Source of the DNA: Atopsyche davidsoni
Lineage: Eukaryota > Arthropoda > Insecta > Trichoptera > Hydrobiosidae
Direction: 5' to 3'
DNA: 64,000 bases
Assembly (NCBI GenBank): GCA_022113835.1
Contig: JAILWY010000026.1
Span: forward strand, 14,349,001 to 14,413,000
In this document: one piece after another, positions 24,201 to 34,294 of the stretch
How the letters are laid out: each line of letters starts with the position of its first letter
Numbering within the stretch: the stretch's first letter is position 1
The notes under the pieces: generated by a model
Database searches by the model: none
What the model saw: only the letters and a program-made list of their open reading frames with translations
What the model was told of the DNA's origin: nothing
Position numbers and translations under genes: made by a program

Positions 24201-27007
24201 TTTTTTTCGTAAAAACAAAACAAATGCTCATATTTTGGTCCGGTGCCACAGCAGCGGCTATTATTTATTTTAAATACCTCCTGACCGCGCATGACATCTC
24301 CCGTATTTTTTACGACACAAGAAATAAAAATATGTGCAATCGATTATCGGCTCGGATGGCGTGGGCAGGACAGAGAGTTGCAATGGAGTTGGCCCAGCGT
24401 CCAACTTCCCGGGCCAACTGAAGTGCATTGCCCTAGGCGACGAAATTGATTCTGAGAATCCAACAAATACCATGGACCTAGAGAAATTCTCGTTAAATTG
24501 AGTTCATTAAGCTTCGCAGCCAAATATACATTTTTTTATGTGATAAATATAGTCTACTGCAGCTGCAGGCAAACTAGTAAGGTTGGCTCAGGACAATCAA
24601 TACGTTCAGTGAACTTGTCACCGTCCTCCTCTGAGAGGCACTTAAAAAAATTATGTGACAATAGTGTCCGTTATATTTGAGATAATTTTAAAAAATCTAG
24701 AAGAAATTTTGGGAATAAATCTCGAAAACAATACGCGGCGCCTGTCACATTAATCTCCAACGCCGACGCCGGGACGTTGCGAATGGGTTCTTTCACACGT
24801 CGTGATCTCGGTCAAACGGTCGCAACCCGCTCGACTAGAAACTACTCACAAGAATCCCCAAACTAGCCCAAATATATAAAAATAAAATAATGTACACGTG
24901 TTTATTAAAGAGGGACTTAGTGAACATCGATCAATAATTGTCTAGGTATAATATTTTGAAGCTTGAAACGCTTCCGCTACAGTAAATGAAACTGAGTTAA
25001 TTGGTTTTTAAATTCGTAAAAAATGGTACACAATCAATTCATCTATATATCCTTAACTTTAATTAAAAATATTTAAATGCAATCGGTAAAGTTTGATATA
25101 TCGCCACAAAATTAGTACAACCAAGAATCGATATATTTTAAACATGTACTAATTATTATATTAAATTAGTTTTTGCCCAGTAACTGATTGATTTTAAGTT
25201 GAAGAAAAGTGAAATGGCAATATATTACTTTTTGGTTCCGTAAATTATAAAACATCATAAGGTACTTTATTTTGTGATTTAGACCACATCCCACCGATTT
25301 GTCATTGTGCGCAAAAAAATAGCGATGATTTGACTAAATATTGTTAATTTACCTGATCAGAAAAACTAAAGATTTTATTATCTGTTAAATACCTAGAAAT
25401 CATTAACGAGCTTTCGTGCATACCTGTCAATGTGCCAATGAAGATTATAAGCCGAAAACGACTTCGTGGACAGAGAAACAATGCTTTGATATATTTTTCG
25501 AAAACAACAATTCTGTACATCAAGTACTTCAAAAGAAAAAAAATGTGTGAACATCATGCGTGAAAATAAAAATTAAAAACACGTATTCGGATGCATCGCC
25601 AGCTTAAAATTAAACGTAAAAAAATAGTTTTATTATCATCGGTGAATTGATGCAAAAAATATATTGAATCTTTTGGCACAATAGCAATGAGTGATAATAA
25701 CTGCTTGTAAATCGAATCATAAGTTTTATGAAAATAGTTGTTTTTTTGAGAATATGTAATCTAACCCCCTAGCAACAAGATATTTGAAAATAAGCCCCCT
25801 GGTAAGAAAAAAATAATTTTTTTTATGACTTGTAGAATGATTAACTCAGAACTTCGCGCTAGTAAAGGCTTTATTTTGCCTTTCATCCATTTAAAGTTCA
25901 ATATTTTTTTTAATACGAGTATTTGATTTGAGACTGAGCAAATTATATCTAAATAAAATAAAAAATACGTTAAATTCGTGCATATATAATTTAAACTTAT
26001 ACAGAGCCAAAAAAAGTATTTTACAGCAAATTATTCAACAAATTAAAATCATATAATATAATAATTTATATTGCTGTTAGTATCTATTTATAGAATAATG
26101 TTCTGAAATAAAAATAATATATTTAAATGATACGGAAAACTTTTAAAAAAAATTACCAGCCGTGGTGCTTTTGTTCAAAAACGAGTGATGCTTTAGTTAG
26201 CTTTATAGAAAGCAAGTCTGTAGTAGATTTGCCTAGAATATATTTGTCACTTTCATGTCGCCCATAATTTCAAGCATTGGTCTATTTTTCTGACAAGATC
26301 TAATTCGAGTCTTCTTTTAAGTAATTCGAGATACGAGAGTAGTGTCTTGAAAGAAGTGAGAATGTTTGAGTAATTTATTTAACCCAGATCCGTCAGAATT
26401 GACGTCCGACGTAATTGTAATAATACATATTGGTAGGTTCCGCCCAGACGGCACTAATTATTTCCTTCTTCTACTTAGATTTCTTACTAGAGTATTTTGC
26501 AAACATTGAATATTTAATGGATCCGCATTTAGAGCTATTGGTGCTTTAAATCGTTTATTTTAAGATTCGCAATTATATCTGGGGTACTTGTACTTGGGGC
26601 AATTATATCATATAGCAATTTTATCTGGGGTACTTGGTTATAAAAAGCAAGGGATGTCGTCTTACCTGCGATCTGTTCTGGGGGAAGGTCATCCTGTAAT
26701 AAAGAAAACAAATATTTCGATTAGCTTATTATATATTAATAATTAGCACTTTGTATTTAAATCACTAACTGCAGAAGAAAAATCTCAAATTGATATCGAT
26801 ATAATGGGCGCACAGATATAAATTTGATGAACCGTGTTATGAGTTTTTGGTCTATGCGTGATGACGAATGAACCCCAACGTGGATTCATCGGCGGTGACA
26901 CTAAAAAAATCACAAATTTGATGATGATCTGAACTGCACTCGATCGTGATGGGTGTTTGATGCACAGGTGTTAATGATCGGACACAATGACGTGAGGCAC
27001 GCACCAT
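18248..27007 (-). CDS. TpnC: Troponin C, 6 coding exons, 151 aa
   Basis: Coding exons on the minus strand: 27007-27005 (ATG only), 26693-26666, 19948-19805, 19097-18978, 18595-18464, 18276-18248. Frame holds and the protein is 151 aa, normal for insect troponin C, the calcium sensor of the thin filament. It starts [16 protein letters not shown] and has four EF-hands. Loop I (20-31) ends in M and loop III (96-107) ends in C, so both lack the position-12 glutamate. Loops II (56-67, [12 protein letters not shown]) and IV (132-143, [12 protein letters not shown]) are complete. Two working sites (II and IV) fit the common F2-type insect isoform, not the single-site stretch-activation isoform. An ATG-only first exon is a known feature of insect troponin C genes. 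Intron 2 is about 6.7 kb and is the natural place for muscle enhancers; a MEF2-type site is present. Confidence 0.95.
20407..21187 (+). CDS. Possible unknown gene nested antisense in troponin C intron 2
   Basis: Three segments join with matching phase. 20407-20449 runs ATG to a GAAG|GTAAAT donor and encodes [14 protein letters not shown]. 20774-20935 runs from a TTTATAG acceptor to an AAAG|GTAAAT donor and includes [20 protein letters not shown]. From 21024, after an ATTTTAG acceptor, the segment includes [15 protein letters not shown] and stays open to a stop at 21187, though its tail looks intronic. A stronger acceptor at 20735 exists but would stop after 12 codons. A further coding-like stretch after an acceptor near 21551 could be a last exon. 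I recognise no domain. Base composition is less AT-rich than the surroundings. It may be a real small gene, a partial duplicate, or chance. Confidence 0.3.
22831..22852 (+). repeat. Poly-C tract
   Basis: Fifteen C residues, one T and five C residues follow each other inside AT-rich intron sequence. Such a tract is slippage-prone and its assembled length should be distrusted. Confidence 0.9.
26094..26103. promoter_or_regulatory. Consensus MEF2-type site in troponin C intron 2
   Basis: CTATTTATAG matches the MEF2 consensus YTAWWWWTAR exactly. It lies about 560 bp inside intron 2, downstream of the second exon. MEF2 sites in early introns are known to drive insect troponin and tropomyosin genes. 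In DNA this AT-rich a single match can be chance. Confidence 0.35.
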
Positions 27008-27106
27008 GGCTTTAGAGAGCGGGCTGAGCGGGGCGATGCGTTGCAGGCGGAGCTGGACGGTGCAGCTGGGACTGGGCGGGAATGGCCGACGGCGGCGCGG
27101 GCTGGT

Positions 27107-27113
27107 CTTTATA
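27107..27113 (-). promoter_or_regulatory. TATA box of troponin C
   Basis: The minus strand reads CTATAAAGAC here, about 100 nt upstream of the ATG. A start site about 30 nt downstream would give a first exon of about 70-75 nt ending ATG|GTGCGT at 27005/27004. A TATA promoter is usual for muscle structural genes. The repeat array begins about 40 bp further upstream. Confidence 0.7.
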
Positions 27114-27150
27114 GGGCGGCCGCGGCTATTTGTGGCCCCCGCCCCCTCGC

Positions 27151-28266
27151 AACCCGCCCAGCCAGCCTCTGCTGGCGTCTTCCATCCAGTGGACTCGTCG
27201 CGTTTCTTCTCCCTTGGGACAACCCTTCATTCACAAGGCCTTTTAAGGTCATTCAGGGATTAAAAAATATGGCTTCGACACACACGAAACAACGAAGAAT
27301 ATTCTCGTGGACATTGTAACCCGCCCAGCCAGCCTCTACTGGCGTCTTCCATCCAGTGGACTCGTCGCGTTTCTTCTCCCTTGGGACAACCTTTCACTCA
27401 CAAGGCCTTAGGATTTAAAAAATATGGCTTCGACACACACGAAACAACGAAGAATATTCCCATAGACATTGCAGCCCACCCAGCCAGCCTCTGCTGGCGT
27501 CTTCCATCCAGTGGACTCGTCGCGTTTCTTCTCCCTTGAGACAACCCTTCATTCACAAGGCCTTTTAAGGTCATTCAGGGATATAAGAATATGGCTTCGA
27601 CACACACGAAACAACGAAGAATATTCCCATAGACATTGCAGCCCACCCAGCCAGCCTCTGCTGGCGTCTTCCATCCAGTGGACTCGTCGCGTTTCTTCTC
27701 CCTTGGGACAACCTTTCACTCACAAGGCCTTAGGATTTAAAAAATATGGCTTCGACACACACGAAACAACGAAGAATATTCCCATAGACATTGCAGCCCA
27801 CCCAGCCAGCCTCTGCTGGCGTCTTCCATCCAGTGGACTCGTCGTGTTTCTTCTCCCTTGAGACAACCCTTCATTCACAAGGCCTTTTAAGGTCATTCAG
27901 GGATATAAGAATATGGCTTCGACACACACGAAACAACGAAGAATATTCCCATAGACATTGCAGCCCACCCAGCCAGCCTCTGCTGGCGTCTTCCATCCAG
28001 TGGACTCGTCGCGTTTCTTCTCCCTTGGGACAACCTTTCACTCACAAGGCCTTAGGATTTAAAAAATTGCTTCGACACACACGAAACAACGAAGAATATT
28101 CCCATAGACATTGCAGCCCACCCAGCCAGCCTCTGCTGGCGTCTTCCATCCAGTGGACTCGTCGTGTTTCTTCTCCCTTGGGACAACCTTTCATTCACAA
28201 GACCTTAGGATTTAAAAAATTGCTTCGACACACACGAAACAACGAAGAATATTCCCTTAGACATGT
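27151..28266 (-). repeat. Alternating 167/155-bp tandem repeat array upstream of troponin C
   Basis: Seven units start near 27151, 27318, 27473, 27640, 27795, 27962 and 28115, giving lengths of about 167, 155, 167, 155, 167, 153 and 152 bp. All share CCAGCCAGCCTCTGCTGGCG, CATCCAGTGGACTCGTCG and ACACACGAAACAACGAAGAA. Long units carry CCTTTTAAGGTCATTCAGGG where short units have CCTTAGGATTTAAAAAA, so the repeat period is really a 322-bp dimer. The outer edge decays beyond 28266. ORFs across the array are by-products. Near-identical units imply recent amplification or homogenisation. Confidence 0.95.
27239..27248. promoter_or_regulatory. CArG-type motif in long repeat unit 1 (others at 27561 and 27883)
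   Basis: CCTTTTAAGG is a perfect CC(A/T)6GG CArG box, the binding core of SRF/MADS factors. It recurs at 27561-27570 and 27883-27892, exactly 322 bp apart, once per long unit, within 0.8 kb upstream of a muscle gene TATA box. Binding is inference from the motif only. Confidence 0.4.
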
Positions 28267-28455
28267 GGTAGTATTATTAGTTTTGAGAATCTCTCTCATG
28301 TTTACCTAAAAACATTCAAAATCCTTGATGCATGTTGCAACATGAATCTTCCTTTGAAATTTTGATCAGTCAAATTTGTCGTTTTATATTGTTAACCGCT
28401 CCGATTACAATGTGTCTTCTCTGAAATTTTAATAAACAGAATTTTTTTGATTAGG

Positions 28456-28546
28456 CACATTATTTCACACATTGAAGATGATTAAAGAATCTCTCAGAAT
28501 AATATAGAGAGTTTCTTTAATCATCTTCAATGTGTGAAATAATGTG
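28456..28546. repeat. 34-bp perfect inverted repeat (hairpin)
   Basis: The arm at 28456-28489 (CACATTATTTCACACATTGA...) is the exact reverse complement of 28513-28546. After one mismatch a further 5-bp pairing (CTCTC/GAGAG) leaves an 11-nt loop. It could be a short foldback element or a hairpin RNA source. No flanking target duplication is obvious. Confidence 0.9.
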
Positions 28547-31500
28547 TAATAATAAATATTTGTAATAATATAAACCTGTATAGGTAATCCTCAAAATAGA
28601 CATACAGAAATTATTAACTATACGATTTTACATAATTTGAACTCTAAATCACACCAAAACTTCAAATTGACAGGCATTAGAAAAATAAATCACAACAGCA
28701 AAATAACCCTGATTTTATTAACATAAAATAAACGTATCAATAGATTTGATATAATTGACATATCTAACATTACAATAAATGATATCATGCTGCTCATATA
28801 AGCGATATAATACTGCGTGCCTATTTTAAAAATAAATATCATATTTTATTACTTTTCACATATATAATAATAACTAAATATAATCAGCATTAAATACATC
28901 TACGTGATCAAATTAGAAATCTTATATAAATAAATGATATATTTATTAGTCAGTTTATTTTTGAAAATTATTAAATATATGTTTGAATACTTTTTAAATT
29001 CATAGAACCACCTGTTAGCAAAGACTATGTTTCACTTCTGGAAAAGACTTATTAGTATTATATTTTTATTAAATCCAGTAAAAAAATAACAGTAACCAAA
29101 ATTTCCAATCACTTATTATAAGAAAATAATGAAATCAAAACGAACTTAATTAATTAAAAAAGATCTAGCCGTAAAAAAGTCAATTTTTTTAATGTAAATT
29201 GCAATATTTATCTGTTTCTCGGTACAGAAATAATATTCCAGTTTTTCTATAGTTTTCCCATTTTGAGACGCCTGTCTCTTTTTACGTTTTTATTATAACT
29301 TAGATATGGCAGAAACATTATATTATCCAATCAATCAATAAGATTTAAAATCAGTTCAAAGTTTAAAGGTATTTTATTGGAAACGTTACAGTAAAAATGT
29401 TTTCAAAATATCCTATGTCGTCTCGTTTGTATTCGTGTTTACATTTTCCAATTTACTAGCATTAGATTCTTAGAAGCTTTCTGCACTTTCTAAAAGTGTC
29501 AACTAAAAGCACAACAAATGACTACACTAATGATGTTTTTGACCAAACCAAGAGACACAAATAAACTATATAAGATATTATTTTACTCTTTCGAGAACGT
29601 GAGTCAAATATACTAAATATAAAACTTATTTTCCATGTTCACTTTCGTGCCCTCTGTCATTGCGCGTCTTAAAAATCCGTTCAAATATTACAATGATTTG
29701 TAATTATAAACATCTGAATATTTACATGAACATTTTTTTAAAGGAAAGGCATATTTTCGAAACACAACTAAACATAAAAATAAAATTTAAAAGTTTGGCG
29801 CCATTTAAATGTTAAAAACTAATAATTTTGAAACAAGCATTCAATTCATGCGTTGCGTGCCAAAAAAATTCTGTTTAGGTGCGTTCGCCTGCACGGAAAG
29901 AAATGTTCGTAGATAAAAAAATAAAGCGTGTTTATTATCTCTAAGAAAACAAAGTTTTCACTTTACACCCGTGGCTTTTATCTGATTCTGCCATTCGTTT
30001 AAAATGTTTTATTTTACAGTGGAAAGGGTTGTCTTTTGACTTTTATACGTAGAAAAATTATCAATGGTTGCAATTCACAAAAAAAAATGCCCACTGTTAG
30101 TTCCGGTACTAGAACAATCGTGTCTTCACTCGTAAGTAAGACACAACCCTTCAATAGCTGATAGACAGTAGTTTGTCAAATCTTGAGTGAGAACCAATCG
30201 TTTTTTATAGTGCTTTCATTTATATTTTGGCTCAGCTGGCTACTACGCATATAAGATCAGAAATATTATAAGGCAAGCCAGGCTTTTAGGATCATTTAAT
30301 AGAACTTCAAAGTATATATTTCACTTAATATTATTTATATCGAATCCCCAATACTAAAGGGTTATAAAAAAATCCTCGGTATCATCGTGTTATTTGAATA
30401 GTTGTTTGTATCCGTAATTAATATACTTTCCCAATTTTTTATGTTTTATTAAGTTAGATATTTTTTATTGAGTTAATTCGCAATAAATTCACTTATGCAG
30501 CATTCAAAAAACAACCAAGCCAGTTAAAAACGAATCAAAACAAAAAAAACATGAAACCCACACTGCCCAGTCTCTAAGCGAATTTTTAATAATAGTAATT
30601 GTGTTACTTGTTTTTCTATTTTAACACGTTTTTATATGCAACTATTAGTTAATAAAATTTTATTACGTCAAAGCTAATAAATTTTTATTTACAAAGAGTT
30701 CGTATTAAATAGGTCGTTTTTAATTCTAAATCCATACCATCTTATTAATAAGCACACTCCACAAGTAGAATACCTGGAACTGGGAGCTTACGAGTGCAAA
30801 CGTGAGACCCCAGACAATAATGAAAGTTACAGCTAAAACCAAATTTCAGCCAATATTTATTTTAGACCTTACCGCTTCACTTACTAATTACTACTTCCTC
30901 GATTATGAATTAACTTCCCAGAAGTCAACGAGCGAGAGACATCAAAGCACTAAAAAACCTGAACGAGAAAACATTTCTCTCTCTAACTTTGAAAGGATTA
31001 GGGAGATAGGGAAATGATAGAAGTTAAATAAGATGTTTCCAGAATTAGTCTTTTTATGTACATAGCAAAATAATAATTATTCAGTATTAATTGTTCATCT
31101 CTTTAAACCTTATATGGACTCATCGCATCAAGTTAACGAAATATTTTTTGCACATATCATTTGGTATAAATGTAGCAATTAAGTTTCGTGAATATATATG
31201 GTATGCTATAAAGGATATAAAAATCAAATATAGATTCTATTATTATCTCATTGTCTATTTACTAACCTCTTTGTGGGCTACATTCCAATACAATGAACAT
31301 AAAAAAAAACAAATAAATTTTACAAAAATGACAATATTTTTCAGGAAAGCTTTTCAATTAAACTACAGCTCTGGCAACAAGAAAATGCTTTCGCGTGTTT
31401 GTGCAGATAACGTAAAAAAAAGTATAAGGAAAACTACTGAGCGACGATTTGCTAGCGAATGTATTCTTAGTAGAATTTAGAGTGATGGCGTATATATTAA

Positions 31501-33743
31501 CTTGTATCCTACACGTCCTTTTTTTGCTACATTTTTACCCATGAACTAAGCACGTAAAAATTTCATGCTACGTTTTTATGGTAAAGGTCGATTCGGATGA
31601 AATATTTGTAAATCAGCTATACGGATAGCGTATTGTTACTTTATTATATACCCAGGCAACTCAGTGTTAGGAATTTACGTTAAAAATTTGTTTATTTATC
31701 ATTCTGTCAGAAAATGGGCTCGGTTGAAAATTGAAATGAGATTTTTGAAGATATAATGTAATCAAACGGTTTCTCAGCGTGCAACATAAATCGGCGCTGG
31801 TTTAGAATAGTCTCGTGAAAAATGCGTTCTGCGAGAGTCTAGACGCGACTCGGAGCTTCTTTTGTAATATTTTCGTTATGAAATCTCAGATTGTCTCGAG
31901 GGTTTAGCTAAAGATATAATTGGGGGTGAAAAGATGTGGCTATTTATGGCAAGCAGCGATCTCTCGATATCCGCGCTTCCACAAAAGGTTCATACTCTTA
32001 TTTTTTTTTCTCTTGCTCTTCATGCATCACGTAGGAGACCAAATTTCAAAGCCATGATTCCTAATAAATTATTTACATAACGAGCTATTTGCCACCATAC
32101 ACACGCTATATAACCCATTATAGATCGGACTTTATCTCTCATGCAAATATTCTGCATTTTGAAAACATTTGAAACAGATTGTGTTACACGACCCGTGTAA
32201 CGAAATAGTGTCTTTTCAAAACTGGGGAATCCGATCATGACCTATCTTGTTGTTAGAGACTCTTAACTTAATCTAAGTTTAGGTGTCTTGGTAGAATAAA
32301 TACTCCCTGAGTATGACATCAGATATTCACTTATTTTTTTCAATTAATCTTTTAGATAATCAGTGAAATACTAAATTTATTCATCCGCGGTATCTAGGTG
32401 CGACGTAACCCCCGTGCATAACGAGGGATCATTGTACTGGAATAAAAATATACTCCCAACATCTCCTGCGTCAGCCTGGCGGGCCATGTGGGCCTCAGCA
32501 TTCATTATAGCCGAGATTAATCGCCAAACTTTGGGATCTCCGAACCACCGGCGAGATGGGACCCATGGAAAACTATCGCGGTATTATCTGCGCGAGCATT
32601 TCCCAAACGACGATACCCAAAAGAATCGCGGCTCTGCGGGAAAAATCTCGCATAATGAAATGAAATTTATTTGTTAATTTTTAAACAAGTGCTGCATTGA
32701 CGGCCTGGTTATAAATAATGAAGATTTACAAAGGCTCCTAGGGATTCGCTGATGAGCCAGACCGTCTTTTCCGTTTAGATAATTTCCCATGAGTCATCTT
32801 TTTAATTTTAGACGTCACCTGTATAATTCCACGCGCACCCGTTGTACATAAAATTGTAGTTTTAAAGCTAGTATTGAGCAGTGGTGGAAATCAAAAAGCT
32901 TTTCGCCTATGGGGGTACGCTTTGAATGTTTTTAACATGTCTGTGGATAAACATAGCTGAGGCTCTCTAAGATTGGTCCATTGAATTAAGATGTTTCGAT
33001 GCTTCTCGATTTTCGTACTTAATTTATTTATATTTGAAATGTAATTTTTAATGTGTTTGTTGGTTAAGAGATAATTTACGATATAATAAATATTTTCCAT
33101 ACATATTCGCTTTTCTAAGTTGTAGACACCATTATAAGATAGATAGTTCTTTTATTGACTATTTTAATCATTTGCTCACTGCTGTGGCAGTTTTAGTTTA
33201 AACTAAAAACCTCATTCTTCAAGAGGGCTTCAGACTGCTTGCCATGTCTGAAAGAATGAGAACTCAGGCGGACTAATGAATGATGAAAGAATGAGGACTA
33301 CAATATATTATTTTGACAAGTACATTCGCGTATCTAACTCGCGAATTCCGGTGTAAGCATATCGCACTAAATTTCCTCGGCGTTTTTTTTTTTATGACAA
33401 ATTTCTTTGGAATTGTTTCAAGTCGTTTCAAAGCGGGGCTTGGTCTGATGGCGACGATTCGGGAGAAAACACCCAAACAGTCTCACTCAGGTAAACAGGG
33501 GGCAGCGTCCCCAAGCCGAGGGGGGCCGAGCACTTGCAGAGTCACGTTGACTGAAATTCGGTGTTGATGCTGAAGAGCCCGGTGGGCGTTTGTTTAGAGG
33601 CATCGCTTACAAAGTAATCTAAATTCGTCGAGTCGTAAACCCGAACGGCGGTAAACAATGTTGATCACCTTTTTCAAAGTTAAATAAATGTTGTAAAAGT
33701 CGATATAATCGATAAATTGACCGAGTACATTTAAATACTTATA
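28547..33743. other. AT-rich intergenic region, no gene recognised
   Basis: About 5 kb between the hairpin and the mariner remnant. ORFs (for example 31091-31480) are AT-driven, rich in K/N/I/F/Y and lack splice sites or domains. A more complex, GC-balanced stretch at about 32390-32830 has motif-like words (GAGATTAATC, GATGAGTCA, GACGTCACCT in reverse or nearby) and might be regulatory. That cannot be shown here. Confidence 0.4.
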
Positions 33744-34294
33744 CAGGGTGTCCAAAATGAGTATTGGGTGAATGTGAATAGTGACCGCTATTGCGATATG
33801 CTGCGAAAATTTTTGGGCCCAGAGTTGCAGGAGTTTCAAGGTTTCAACTCAAAAACGTGGTTCCAACAAGTGCCATACATCCAATCAATCAGTCAAAGCT
33901 GTTAACGAATTATTCCCTAATAAGGTCATTTCACGTAGAGGTAACATCAACTGGCCTCACAGAAGCCCCGACCTTAGCCTTCTTGACTATTTCGTATGGG
34001 GATACCTTAAGAGTAGGGTTTATGAGAATAATCCGACGAACCTAATGGAATTGAAACAAAACATCAGGTCAGAAATGTCACCAATATCGAGGGCTATGTG
34101 TCATCGTGTTATCAGCAATCTTCGTTCCAGATTAGAAGAGTGCCAGCAGCGTAACGGTCATCATTTGGATAACATTATCTTTTTGAAATAATTTTACAAT
34201 TTTGCATTCTTATAATCAACAAAAAAAAAATACTTGATGACCAGTAGTTTTTGTTTAACTGAACTGACAAATACCCGATACTCTCTTTGGACAC
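33744..34294 (+). mobile_element. Decayed mariner/IS630-type transposon, internally deleted
   Basis: The left end (CAGGGTGTCCAAAATGAGTA, 33744) is mirrored at the right end (TACCCGATACTCTCTTTGGA, then CAC), so diverged terminal inverted repeats bound about 550 bp. Between them lies the C-terminal part of a transposase, with TWFQQ, then after a frameshift FPNKVISRRG, WPHRSPDLSLLDYFVWGYLK and a C-terminal MCHRVISNL segment. This is the common insect mariner-like family with the WPxRSPDL block holding the last catalytic acidic residue. The N-terminal half is missing and the frame is broken near 33868 at the middle catalytic position, so the copy is inactive. Confidence 0.85.

Noticed and set aside
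27469..28309. ORFs of 130 and 172 codons with repeated Ser/His-rich sequence
   Set aside because: They run through the tandem array upstream of troponin C, and unit lengths (167/155) do not preserve a frame as a coding repeat would.
31091..31480. 129-codon ORF in AT-rich DNA
   Set aside because: Composition is dominated by K, I, Y, F and N, with no domain, no splice sites and no promoter context.
33781..34191. 136-codon ORF as an intact gene
   Set aside because: It is the frameshifted C-terminal remnant of a mariner transposase; the N-terminal half is missing, and the ATG is fortuitous.
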